Assembly (NCBI RefSeq): GCF_009617875.1
Contig: NZ_BLAV01000001.1
Location: 2,852,001-2,916,000 of the forward strand
Reading direction: 5' to 3'
DNA from: Prolixibacter sp. NT017
GTDB lineage: Bacteria; Bacteroidota; Bacteroidia; Bacteroidales; Prolixibacteraceae
DNA: 64,000 nt
The notes under the pieces were generated by a model, which searched no databases, was not told where the DNA came from, and saw only the letters and a program-made list of their open reading frames with translations. Positions 55,172 through 63,580 of this stretch are shown here, in pieces (position 1 is the stretch's first letter; every line of letters begins with the position of its first letter). A program made the translations under genes and the position numbers.

Positions 55172-55390
55172 TCATCTGATGAATCGTATTTTCGGTTGGT
55201 ACCGGGCTTCCTGTTCTTCTTTGATTCGAATGGAGTTGGTGATGATCAGCATGAAGTTGCAGGCATACAGGAAGCCGTACACGACATATTTGATGGTTGG
55301 ATTGATCATCAGCGCGGGCGACATATCTCCGGCCCGGGCAAAGCGGTAGATCGTTATACCCGCACAGGTTAAAAAAGCCGTCACCAACAA
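55172..55390 (-). CDS. small two-helix membrane protein, possibly 5'-truncated
   Basis: 72-residue frame with two hydrophobic helices (LLVTAFLTCAGITIYRFARA and YVVYGFLYACNFMLIITNSI) and a charged tail (RIKEEQEARYQPKIRFIR). The start is not an ATG, and a TGA lies three codons upstream, beyond which the same frame continues plausibly (HYKSLGREILNFRIT). It may be a nonsense-broken longer gene. No family recognised. Confidence 0.45.
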   Translation of the reverse strand: MLVTAFLTCAGITIYRFARAGDMSPALMINPTIKYVVYGFLYACNFMLIITNSIRIKEEQEARYQPKIRFIR

Positions 55391-55793
55391 AAGGGTTCAG
55401 GTTATCCGGAAGTTTAGTATCTCCCTGCCCAGGCTTTTATAGTGGCCCTGCTGCAATGGTGCAACGCAGCACCTCTTCTTTCTTCTGTCTCTCCTTGGGT
55501 GTCTCTGGGCTTTATTCTCAATAACTTTTCCGATAAAACAATAAAACACTGCCTTTCAACGTTTTTACATCAAAATATCCGGAACATCGTTATTAGGAAG
55601 TTGCGAAAGCAACCATAGCAAGATTTTAACCGGTACCGGTCGTCGGGTGATCTAACCCCCCAGGTCTTTCGTTTAAGACGAAAGGGCTGCCGAAGGACGC
55701 GAAGAAGGTGGAATTCGCAGCATATCTCCGGCGACCGGCCGGTTTCCGGATACTCTCCTGATTCACTTTCCCCTGAATTTTAACGTGGATTAT
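55391..55793. other. 403-bp intergenic stretch
   Basis: Besides the possible 5' part of the small membrane gene (to about 55470), it holds a CTTTCGTTTAAGACGAAAG hairpin (near 55669), related in sequence to the GACGA hairpin at 27023. Nothing else supported. Confidence 0.35.
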
Positions 55794-56180
55794 CTACACT
55801 TTGGGCAGCATCTCCAGCAGCGAAGGAACTTCGATGAAGGGCATAAATTCCTTCCATCCCAGCAACGAATAGAGTATGTGAGATACCGGCGCCGCCAAAA
55901 TGGTGAGCAGGAAATAGGTGAAGGCCTCACTTCGTTTCATACGGAACCAGAAAATGGGAAACAACAAGGTCAGCAGTAACGGAACCGGGTAATATATCCA
56001 CCAGGGCAGTCCAAAACCCGTTGTGTATCGCTCCCATGCCATGCAAACAATGGCCAACAAACTTAACACCAACAATACTATCAACTGCCTCGTAGGATTG
56101 GGATACCGCTGACGCAATGAGAATCGTACCATCAGAATGATGACGATGACGGATACAATCGTGAGCGAACTGAATTCCAT
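55794..56180 (-). CDS. hypothetical four-helix membrane protein
   Basis: 128 aa with four predicted helices (FSSLTIVSVIVIILMVRFSL, LIVLLVLSLLAIVCMAW, WIYYPVPLLLTLLFPIFWF, AFTYFLLTILAAPVSHILYS). No family I can name. Stands alone; a plausible real gene from its consistent hydrophobic pattern and normal base composition. Confidence 0.75.
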   Translation of the reverse strand: MEFSSLTIVSVIVIILMVRFSLRQRYPNPTRQLIVLLVLSLLAIVCMAWERYTTGFGLPWWIYYPVPLLLTLLFPIFWFRMKRSEAFTYFLLTILAAPVSHILYSLLGWKEFMPFIEVPSLLEMLPKV

Positions 56181-56354
56181 ACGGTTGTTTTTTGGTTTAT
56201 GGTCATTTGAAATTCTGCCTTGTTGAATAAGTTACGGAATTTCAGCGAAACGCTGTACGGAAATTGAATCGCTGGAAGCGTTTCTTACGATTTGATCACA
56301 TTACCGGAATTACCATCTCATTAGTCAATCAATTAGAGGATTTGACAGAGTGAA

Positions 56355-56726
56355 TTACTTCCGGATGGATATCACAACGTGAAAACCATCGGGATCGACG
56401 TAGGTGGTTCCGTTTGCTTTCCAATAAGGATTGGCCGGTTTCATCGGTTGAAAACCTTTGCTTTGGATTCGTTGATTGAGTTCATTGTATTCTTGCTCCG
56501 CTTCAATATAAAATACCAGCAAATCATCATCGTCGGGATGATGGTTGGGCGCCACATCTGATTTCGTGAATTCCAGATGCCAGTCTTCTCCCTCCTTTCC
56601 CAGGAAGATGCCGTCATATCCGTCGTGATTACTAAATTTCCCCAATTGTTCCAATCCCAGGGCTCCGCAGTAAAATTCGATGAGCGGTGTAAAATCGTTC
56701 GTGTGCCGGGCTACGCGTAGTTTCAT
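56355..56726 (-). CDS. VOC-family (glyoxalase/dioxygenase fold) protein
   Basis: 123-aa single VOC module pair: ARHTNDFTPLIEFYCGALGL at the start, DGYDGIFLGKEGEDWHLEFT in the middle and GTTYVDPDGFHVVISIRK at the end. The metal site would use the N-terminal His and the C-terminal region; it is probably a dimeric enzyme or binding protein of unknown substrate. Confidence 0.9.
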   Translation of the reverse strand: MKLRVARHTNDFTPLIEFYCGALGLEQLGKFSNHDGYDGIFLGKEGEDWHLEFTKSDVAPNHHPDDDDLLVFYIEAEQEYNELNQRIQSKGFQPMKPANPYWKANGTTYVDPDGFHVVISIRK

Positions 56727-56963
56727 CTGCTATCAAGTTGTTTTATGGGAATAACAGATGAGAGAGTTGGAGGTTTCAGGTTATGCTTCGCTGTTTTTAT
56801 TGTTCCTGTAGTTTCTGTTGTTAGAAGAGTTTTAAGACCAGAGACATCAGAGGAAGGATAAGCAAATCTATAGGGGTTACAGGTTTCTGTGGTTTCTCTC
56901 GTTTGGAAGAGTACGTGCGCTTTTTACGCCATCGATTTTTGGGTTGCAGACCAGATTCAGGAT

Positions 56964-57692
56964 TTAATGAAGAACATTCTCTGACTTTTGCGTGATAAGT
57001 GTCATCGCTTTGTTCTCCTCCAGTATCTCCAGCACATCGAAACCGGCGAGTTTCAGGAAGAGCAGGATTTCGTCTTTGGTGAAAGCCCGTAAGATGGTTG
57101 TATCGTCGTATTCGGTGACTTTTCCTTCGCTCTCGATGAGGTACCGGGCGTGCCAGTTCCAGGTCCAGCCGGTTGCGAGGTTCTTTTCGAGCTTGTTGAT
57201 TCGCTGAATCGTTTTGTTTGGCAACTCGATGGTTTGCTCGAAATCGCCGAAGTTGTCAAAGATGCCATTGGCTTCGAAGATACCGAAGACAAACAGCCCA
57301 TTTTTTTTCAGTGCGTTTTGAATTCCGGTAAGAGTGTCCATGATTCCCTTGTTGTCGGTGACATAGGCCAGCGAACGACCTGTGATGAGCACGGCATCAA
57401 ACTCGTTACTGAAACGAAGATCGCGCATATCGCTTTGAACTAACACGTCCTGTTGTATTTCCTCCCGGGCGATGGCCAGCATTTCCCCGGCGACATCCAA
57501 TCCGATATAATCGTATCCATTGTTCAGGAACCGGCGGGCCAACATGCCTGAACCACATCCTACCTCGAGAATCTTTTTACAATGGTTCTTCCGCAAGAGG
57601 TCGTCGTAAAAGCGAAACTCCTCATCGTAATCGAAGATGTGCCGGTACATCTCGTGATACACCCGGGCCAATGTGGTATATAGTTGGGGCAT
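56964..57692 (-). CDS. class I SAM-dependent methyltransferase
   Basis: 242 aa. Opens PQLYTTLARVYHEMYRHIFD; SAM motif ILEVGCGSGMLARRFLNNGY, motif II GLDVAGEMLAIAREE, DAVLITGRSLAYV in place of the usual DxxxxxxxLHHV, then a C-terminal beta sheet (FDVLEILEENKAMTLITQK). Small-molecule methyltransferase; substrate unknown. Third SAM-methyltransferase of this size in the window. Confidence 0.92.
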   Translation of the reverse strand: MPQLYTTLARVYHEMYRHIFDYDEEFRFYDDLLRKNHCKKILEVGCGSGMLARRFLNNGYDYIGLDVAGEMLAIAREEIQQDVLVQSDMRDLRFSNEFDAVLITGRSLAYVTDNKGIMDTLTGIQNALKKNGLFVFGIFEANGIFDNFGDFEQTIELPNKTIQRINKLEKNLATGWTWNWHARYLIESEGKVTEYDDTTILRAFTKDEILLFLKLAGFDVLEILEENKAMTLITQKSENVLH

Positions 57693-57899
57693 CTTTATTT
57701 TGCTATTCTTGCTATTTTCGATGCAGTTAACTTAGAAGCAATCGCCTGATAAGCTGTCGTAATTATTTCTCATTCCACTGAAAGCGCAGCTCCTGTCACC
57801 TTCTTTCTTTACAAAACAATCCATCCGCTCACCACAACCATGAAAACGATTTGGCTAATGATGTCCAGATTGTTCTCCGTGGAAAGGAGAATAAAAAGC

Positions 57900-57942
57900 G
57901 TAATAGCCTATGCAATCATATTGTAATTGCACAGGCTATTAC
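57900..57942 (-). terminator. intrinsic terminator after rubrerythrin gene
   Basis: GTAATAGCCTATGCAAT and ATTGCACAGGCTATTAC pair (one mismatch); on the minus strand it is followed by GCTTTTTATT. It starts 36 bp after the stop at 57978. Confidence 0.75.
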
Positions 57943-57977
57943 AGTTGAAATAAGATACTATGAAATGGTCTTCTACT

Positions 57978-58601
57978 TTAGTCGAAATTGATAAATTTTG
58001 ACTTGTCTGTCATACAGAAGGCACATTTATCATCCACATTTGCCATATCGTATGTGTTACCACAAACAGGACAAACAGCGTACCCCGTAGGCAAACCGCT
58101 TTCCGATTCCGCGTTTAAAGCGCTCAGTGCATTGGAATAAAAATCATTGTGTTTCTTTTCCGTGTCCAACGCCCAGGTAAACGACTGTTCCGCTTTCTGA
58201 ACTTTTTCGGCTTTTGCATCTGCCAGAAATTGAGGATACATTGTGGAGACTTCATACGACTCACCATCTATCGCTGCCTGCAAGTTCTCTGCCGTTGTTT
58301 TCACTTCAAATTCAGGTGTAAAATCACCCATTTTTTCGCCTAATGATTCCAAAACCCTGGTATGATTGGCTGCATGTACTGCTTCCGCGTTTGATGCGGC
58401 ACTAAAAAGCATCGCAATGGCATCGTGGCCTTCTTCCTTTGCTTTCTGAGCAAAGGCTTCGTACTTTTTGCTGGCAGTTGTTTCACCAATTATACCTGCT
58501 TTGAGGTTTTCTATTGTTTTAACCGGTTTGGGTTGATTACACCCCGTAAAAGCTATCAAACCTGTAATAGCCAATACTAAAACGATACGCATTTTTTTCA
58601 T
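57978..58601 (-). CDS. exported rubrerythrin-like lipoprotein
   Basis: 207 aa. Lipoprotein-type signal (IVLVLAITGLIAFTGC, Cys21), then a ferritin-like diiron domain (GIIGETTASKKYEAFAQKAK, SNAEAVHAANHTRVLE, AAIDGESYEVSTMYPQFLAD, DTEKKHNDFY) and a C-terminal rubredoxin-like zinc/iron ribbon (YAVCPVCGNTYD ... KCAFC). Rubrerythrins are normally cytoplasmic peroxidases that detoxify H2O2 in anaerobes; this one appears to be membrane-anchored outside the cytoplasm. Next to a DUF2231 membrane protein gene (24 bp apart), its likely partner. Confidence 0.9.
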   Translation of the reverse strand: MKKMRIVLVLAITGLIAFTGCNQPKPVKTIENLKAGIIGETTASKKYEAFAQKAKEEGHDAIAMLFSAASNAEAVHAANHTRVLESLGEKMGDFTPEFEVKTTAENLQAAIDGESYEVSTMYPQFLADAKAEKVQKAEQSFTWALDTEKKHNDFYSNALSALNAESESGLPTGYAVCPVCGNTYDMANVDDKCAFCMTDKSKFINFD

Positions 58602-58625
58602 CTGAGTTTGAATTTATATTAATTA

Positions 58626-59054
58626 TCAAAGGGGCATCATATAGCTATAAACCAGCGTTCCGCCAAAGAAACCTGTTATACCGACTGAAATGGCAGCAAG
58701 TCCGTAAAGCGCAAAGGCAAGCCATTTTAAGTCTGAATGTTCTCTTTTCTTAACAACAAGAAAAATCCGAATAATGGAAGTAAGAAATAATAAACCCAAC
58801 GTTATCCAGGCAAACAACTCGTGGGTTGCCTTAACTTCTCCTGCTGAGCCTGACATATCGGCGGTAAATAAAACACCGGCCAGCAGTGCAAAAACGGCCG
58901 AAAGTGTACCAGCGATTAGCAGGTAAAAACCGGTCTTTGATAAACATGCTTCTTTCTTAAAAACTAACGAGGCAGAATCGGCGACGAATCCAATCAAAAC
59001 TAATGCGATTGGAAAATGAACTAACATCGGATGAATATGGCTTAGTGAAATCAT
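58626..59054 (-). CDS. DUF2231-like four-helix membrane protein
   Basis: 142 aa. HPMLVHFPIALVLIGFVADS is the signature of DUF2231-type membrane proteins, with three more helices (GFYLLIAGTLSAVFALLAGV, ELFAWITLGLLFLTSIIRIF, WLAFALYGLAAISVGITGFF) and a conserved histidine at THELFAW that could bind heme. It is cotranscribed with the exported rubrerythrin, suggesting an electron-transfer role; this is inference. Confidence 0.85.
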   Translation of the reverse strand: MISLSHIHPMLVHFPIALVLIGFVADSASLVFKKEACLSKTGFYLLIAGTLSAVFALLAGVLFTADMSGSAGEVKATHELFAWITLGLLFLTSIIRIFLVVKKREHSDLKWLAFALYGLAAISVGITGFFGGTLVYSYMMPL

Positions 59055-59210
59055 AGTTAATTAGTTTTTAAGTAAATATAATGCAATTTAAAATCAGATA
59101 TTCATTTCAGGGAGTCTAAAAAATGAAGAATACTGACGCAGGTTTCTATTTAAAATCATTCTTCTTTTCACTAAACCGGAAACACTATAACACTTGTTGA
59201 CAACGCGTCG

Positions 59211-59948
59211 CTATGCTTTCTTCTTTCCCGTTTCCTCCTGCTCTATTTGTCTCGCTTTCGATAATCCCGAAGCCACCAAACCGGCAGGTACGGTGACAAT
59301 ACCAATCCCGACCACCAAGACGAAGAAAGTGAATATCTTGCCGCCTACAGTGACAGGATAAACATCTCCATATCCCACTGTCGTCAGAGTTACGACGGCC
59401 CACCAAAGACTATGAAAGATGGAACGGAACAGTTCGGGCTGGGCTTTGTTCTCAAAGAAGTAGATGCCAGATGCCGACAGGAAAATCATAATCGCAGACA
59501 GGATGGCAAAGAGTATCAGTTCCTCCCGGATAATGCGAAAAGCAATATGAAATCGCCTCAATGCCCGATTGTACCGTATCAACTTTAAAGCCCGGAAAAT
59601 CCGGAACACCCTAAATATCCTTAAAGAACGCAAATCAATGGTTCGGCTGATATAGAAAGGAAGTATGGCAATCAGGTCAATCAAGCCATAGAAACTGAAT
59701 ATGTATTTAAAAGGTTTTTGCGCTACATAAATTCGTAACACATATTCAATGCTGAAGACGACAACACACACCACCTCGATAATCCGGAGCGCTACATTCA
59801 ACGTATCCGGATTACCGGGTAATGTATCGACAGAAAAAGAGACAAGTGATAACAGAATAAGTGACTGTATCACATAGTCGAAAATCTTCCCCTCAATTCT
59901 ACTATTGTCTTCGATTATCTCTCTTAGTTTGTATCTAAATAAATGCAC
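59211..59948 (-). CDS. voltage-gated potassium channel
   Basis: 245-aa six-helix ion-channel subunit. The S4 sensor has arginines every third residue (LRSLRIFRVFRIFRALKLIR) and the selectivity filter is TLTTVGYGDVYPV, so K+-selective. Short cytoplasmic N-terminus and a basic/acidic C-tail (SKARQIEQEETGKKKA) without an RCK domain. It lies 5 bp downstream of the PD-(D/E)XK-like gene, which may be co-transcribed. Confidence 0.95.
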   Translation of the reverse strand: MHLFRYKLREIIEDNSRIEGKIFDYVIQSLILLSLVSFSVDTLPGNPDTLNVALRIIEVVCVVVFSIEYVLRIYVAQKPFKYIFSFYGLIDLIAILPFYISRTIDLRSLRIFRVFRIFRALKLIRYNRALRRFHIAFRIIREELILFAILSAIMIFLSASGIYFFENKAQPELFRSIFHSLWWAVVTLTTVGYGDVYPVTVGGKIFTFFVLVVGIGIVTVPAGLVASGLSKARQIEQEETGKKKA

Positions 59949-59953
59949 TGTAA

Positions 59954-60592
59954 TTATTTAATATTCGTATCAGATTTCCATTTTCCCAGTGATTCAACAA
60001 ATCTTTTTGTCACTGAGTCTTTTGATTCAGAAAGAGCCTCAATTATGTCGTCAAAAGAGATTACTGATTCCTCATTTTTCTTATTTAATGGCTGTATATA
60101 AACGATTGATGGTTCAATCTCCACCTCCAGATTTGCTATTTCTCCGTTATCTCGTTTAATCCAACCCATTCCCTCAACTTTATCAAGAAGGTTATCATAC
60201 TTCACTTTCTGGTCCGTTGCGTTATAAATATTTAATAGTCCGCTGATAAGTCCTTTTACACCTATTTTTGACGCACCTTTTAAGTACCAATCTTGCTTTT
60301 CCCTTCGTGACCGTTGGTCCGTTTTTAGTTCAATTAGAAAAACTTTCTTCTCTTTTCTCGAATAAGCCAGATAGTCAATTTTAAATGATCTGTTTATTCC
60401 CGGCTCCTTCTCATAAACTTCACCTATGCGAACCGGAAATTCGGGGATTATAAAATCAATTTTGGTCCCGAATACTTTTTGCATAATTTCCTCAAGATGA
60501 ATTGCGAAAAAAATATCAGCCCTTCTCTCTAGCTGATAAGCAGGTAGGTTTCTCCATTCATCGAGGAAATCAAATAATTTATTTATTGTCAT
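59954..60592 (-). CDS. PD-(D/E)XK nuclease-like protein of unknown function
   Basis: 212 aa, no membrane segment. Residues about 70-100 (RSFKIDYLAYSRKEKKVFLI, then ELKTDQRSRREKQDWYLKG) contain the D...ELK pattern of the PD-(D/E)XK fold (Asp in KIDYLAY, Glu and Lys in IELKTDQ). Otherwise not recognised. Related standalone proteins are found near restriction or repair genes, but the only close neighbour here is the K+ channel gene. Confidence 0.8.
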   Translation of the reverse strand: MTINKLFDFLDEWRNLPAYQLERRADIFFAIHLEEIMQKVFGTKIDFIIPEFPVRIGEVYEKEPGINRSFKIDYLAYSRKEKKVFLIELKTDQRSRREKQDWYLKGASKIGVKGLISGLLNIYNATDQKVKYDNLLDKVEGMGWIKRDNGEIANLEVEIEPSIVYIQPLNKKNEESVISFDDIIEALSESKDSVTKRFVESLGKWKSDTNIK

Positions 60593-60881
60593 CTCATAAG
60601 TTTTACTTGGTTTAACTATACTAATCGCTTAATAAGGTCAATGCATGCTTCAATTTTCTGGCTATCAATTGCCTTTCCATCTTTATTCTATAAAAACTGA
60701 AATACATTTTAAAAATCAGAGATTATAAACTGATTCTTGTTAGAGAAATCTAACTGGCCGCTGCTCCCTGCTTCTACCTTACCGCCATCTTCAATCAACT
60801 ACCTATCAAGGTAATAAAATATTCCTTAAACTTATTGTTCAGCAAGTGAAACAGGTCTGATGATCAAGGGCTTGATTTTCC

Positions 60882-60950
60882 GTTTAACGAACAGATCGAT
60901 GCATTCACCACTAAAAAACGACCGTTCACCACTGATTTTGGGTGTTGAAA
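60882..60950. repeat. short tandem array, ~3 units of 21 bp
   Basis: GTTTAACGAACAGATCGAT (60882), ATTCACCACTAAAAAACGAC (60903), GTTCACCACTGATTTTGGG (60924), each 21 bp apart. The remainder of the gap 60593-61060 holds no gene I can support. Confidence 0.6.
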
Positions 60951-61060
60951 ACTTTTTTATGTTCTTCAAAAGGTTCGGGTAGAAACACAAAAAAATACCC
61001 CATCGGCGAAAGTGCTGACAGGGTACGTATCAGGATGAAAATGCTTTGTATTCTTATTCG

Positions 61061-61900
61061 CTAATATGCCGGTTGGTGCACGAAGTAGTTCCGCTTCACC
61101 TTCATTAAACCGTACTGCAGGAAAAGGTACGGCAGCATTTCGATGAACAGTACGGTGAGGCCTTCACGCAGGGTTAACGGCGAACTGAGTACGGCGCTGT
61201 CTGTAAAAATCATGAGAAACAGAGCCACAATAACGACCATGAACACCAGGATGCTATAGAAGAACTGCAGGTAGGCAAAGTTCCGGAAGGCGGTCACTCC
61301 TACCCTTTTTTGTAGACTCAGCTTCTGGGCCAGCCGGAGATAATGATAGCCGTTCAGGATGAAAGCCAGTACCACTACCAGGATACCATAACTATACAGC
61401 GTATCGTCGATAACGCGTCCCCGCTCGTAAGCCATCAGGATGTATATGGGAATGGAGGTCACGATGATCCAGTTGATATTGACAGCCGGCTTCCTGATTT
61501 CGAGAAGCAGCGAGAGGTATTTCTTCATGCCGGTCAATAACCGGACGAGCGCCATCAGGCTCAGAAACAGCACGAGGCCGTAGAAACGGGTATCGTCCAA
61601 ATCGAGCATCTGCAGAATGATTTCGACCACCAGCATTGAGAGGAATATCCAGCCCGATGAAATGCCCGCATGAATGTAGCGGAAGGCTTTGGTCTCCCGG
61701 CTAATCCGCCGATCATCTTCGGGAACCGGCGGTGGGGTGTCGCGGAAAAAAAAAGCCAGCTCCGGCACGAGCACTGCCTTTTCCCATTTGGTCAGCCCCT
61801 GTTTCCAGACCTTCGTCGTTTCACCAATCTTTCCTTTCAGTTCATCCAGGCTAAACGGTCCGAACCGATCGCCGTCAGCTATGTAATACCACTCTTTCAT
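61061..61900 (-). CDS. GYF_2 (DUF4339)-domain membrane protein
   Basis: 279 aa. Residues 1-52 are a GYF_2 domain (KEWYYIADGDRFGPFSLDEL, KVWKQGLTKWEKA), a cytoplasmic peptide-binding or scaffolding module. The rest has about six membrane helices (GISSGWIFLSMLVVEIILQM, FYGLVLFLSLMALVRLLTGM, LYSYGILVVVLAFILNG, FFYSILVFMVVIVALFLMIF). Such fusions are common in Bacteroidota and Planctomycetes; function unknown. Confidence 0.85.
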   Translation of the reverse strand: MKEWYYIADGDRFGPFSLDELKGKIGETTKVWKQGLTKWEKAVLVPELAFFFRDTPPPVPEDDRRISRETKAFRYIHAGISSGWIFLSMLVVEIILQMLDLDDTRFYGLVLFLSLMALVRLLTGMKKYLSLLLEIRKPAVNINWIIVTSIPIYILMAYERGRVIDDTLYSYGILVVVLAFILNGYHYLRLAQKLSLQKRVGVTAFRNFAYLQFFYSILVFMVVIVALFLMIFTDSAVLSSPLTLREGLTVLFIEMLPYLFLQYGLMKVKRNYFVHQPAY

Positions 61901-62134
61901 AAATCTTCATTCCTTGTTCCCGGTCAGGTTCTTTCATCCATAAATACCGGAGTGCCATGCCCAAAAGACGTCTCCATTTGCCAGGTTTACCGGGAAAGGT
62001 TTGCTCTTATTTTTTCCTGATATATTATCAAAAACGAACAGGATAAGCAATTAGTACACGAAAGTAGTATTTCTAATTTAATTTATTGTTCATTAGGAGG
62101 CATTTACGCCCAGGCAGGGAAAGCGCTTTTCTCC

Positions 62135-62218
62135 GTTCACGGAACAGATCGGTACTTTCATGGAAGAAATCGATATGTTCATCAACAAAATCGCCCTATT
62201 TAGAATGGATATAAAAAA
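62135..62218. repeat. short tandem array, ~4 units of 21 bp
   Basis: GTTCACGGAACAGATCG (62135), TTTCATGGAAGAAATCG (62156), GTTCATCAACAAAATCG (62177), ATTTAGAATGG (62198). The first unit closely resembles the first unit of the array at 60882. The gap 61901-62460 also holds a TCCTTCGTGGTAAAA block (near 62297), echoed near 36039, and no gene I support. Confidence 0.7.
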
Positions 62219-62460
62219 GTTGCGGTTTCAGGTTAACGAGTTACTGTTGTTCGGCTTCGATGAAGGAAGTCTTTTTGGTCTTCGTGAAAAATCCTCGTGT
62301 CCTTCGTGGTAAAATGTTTTAACCACAATGATCATTAAGAAAGCACAATGTTCAAAGGCACCATTGAATAGTTTGTCAACTTGCTGTTCTGTGTGGTGCC
62401 AGCCCGGTAGGGCCACAATATATTGTAGCCGGACAATTGCCAGATTTTTAGGTTACAGAT

Positions 62461-62910
62461 TCAATTCGTATTCGTCACGGCTCCCGAACCGGTAATCGTT
62501 TGTGTAATGGTGAGCTCCAAATCATCCTGGCCGGTGAAATCGTTCACTTCGATGTTTCCCGAACCACTGACCAGCAAACTGCTGATGATGGGTATGGTAA
62601 TGAGAATCGTTAAATCGTAGTTGGTGTAATTCCCGTCTTCGAGCTTTACGGTCCAGATACCTCCTGACACGTTCGTCTCCAACCGGTCGATGATATTCTG
62701 CTGGGCCGATACCTCCACTGTTTGTGTTGCTCCCTGCGTGATAATGATGTTGGCTGCCCCGGCCAAATCGATGCCGGTGAATTCAGGAACCGTAATGGTT
62801 TTGGTGACCACTGGTCCTTCGCCCGAAATCCGGACACTGTCGCGCTCACAGGAAACCAGCAACAGTATGGGCATTATCAGGGCCGTAATGATAAGTGCAG
62901 GTCGTTTCAT
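62461..62910 (-). CDS. DUF2807 (GIN-type auto-transporter-like) lipoprotein, short
   Basis: 149 aa. Lipoprotein signal (IITALIMPILLLVSC), then VVTKTITVPEFTGIDLAGAA and repeats of IIITQGATQTVEVSAQ-like beta strands, typical of the DUF2807 head-GIN fold of surface lipoproteins in Bacteroidota. Full domains are longer (usually above 200 aa); this one ends after ITQTITGSGAVTNTN, so it may be 3'-truncated. Confidence 0.88.
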   Translation of the reverse strand: MKRPALIITALIMPILLLVSCERDSVRISGEGPVVTKTITVPEFTGIDLAGAANIIITQGATQTVEVSAQQNIIDRLETNVSGGIWTVKLEDGNYTNYDLTILITIPIISSLLVSGSGNIEVNDFTGQDDLELTITQTITGSGAVTNTN

Positions 62911-63055
62911 TTTGGCTACGTTTCAGGTTAATGGTTCATTGGTCTTTCCATACCTGAATAAAGTTACACAATCCGGGATTGAAATGCATCTCCCTGAACG
63001 TCATTTGGAACGCCAAAGATTGGGAGGCTGAAGTGAAGCTCCTCGTTTGGTCGTT

Positions 63056-63490
63056 CTATTCCTGCGGGTTCTCGTTGAAGCTAATCATCCAGTTGATGCC
63101 GAAAGCATCGGTGCACATGCCGAAGTAATCGCCCCAGAACGTGGGAGCCATTGGCATGGTGACGTTGCCACCTTTGGAAAGCGCCAGGAAGAGCCGGTCG
63201 GCCTGCTCTTTGCTTTCGGCCGAAACAGACAAAGAGAAATTGTTACCGACTTTCAGCTCGGGAGCCCAACCGCCGGTATCACTGCCCATCAGGATATTGT
63301 CCTGACTGAGCGGCAAAGAGATATGCATGATTTTGTTCTGATCGGCTTCCGGGATTTCCACACCATCCTGCGGTGGCATGTCTTTGAAACGTCCAACATA
63401 GGCAAACTCGCCGCCAAAAACAGCTTTGTAATGGTTAAAAGCCTCCTCGCAGTTTCCTCCGAAAGTTAGATAGGGATTTACAATTGTCAT
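63056..63490 (-). CDS. PhnB-like VOC-family protein
   Basis: 144 aa. NPYLTFGGNCEEAFNHYKAV at the start, HISLPLSQDNILMGSDTGGW in the middle and PTFWGDYFGMCTDAFGINWM at the end are the PhnB/DUF1811-like signature of single-domain VOC proteins. Probable dimeric binding or glyoxalase-like enzyme; PhnB members are not shown to be phosphonate enzymes. Confidence 0.92.
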   Translation of the reverse strand: MTIVNPYLTFGGNCEEAFNHYKAVFGGEFAYVGRFKDMPPQDGVEIPEADQNKIMHISLPLSQDNILMGSDTGGWAPELKVGNNFSLSVSAESKEQADRLFLALSKGGNVTMPMAPTFWGDYFGMCTDAFGINWMISFNENPQE

Positions 63491-63508
63491 GATTTCCGAG
63501 TTTAGTTA

Positions 63509-63543
63509 AACCGGATGTATTACGTTGAATAATACATCCGGTT
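63509..63543. terminator. perfect 14-bp intergenic hairpin
   Basis: AACCGGATGTATTA and TAATACATCCGGTT around a 7-base loop. It sits 37 bp beyond the 3' end of the next gene on the minus strand; no U-run, so termination is uncertain. Confidence 0.45.
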
Positions 63544-63580
63544 ACATAACACGGTTGTTGGATAAAAGTTTGCTGTTTGA

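Noticed and set aside
62228..62416. 62-codon minus-strand frame
   Set aside because: Covers a common dispersed sequence (TCCTTCGTGGTAAAA type); not a gene.
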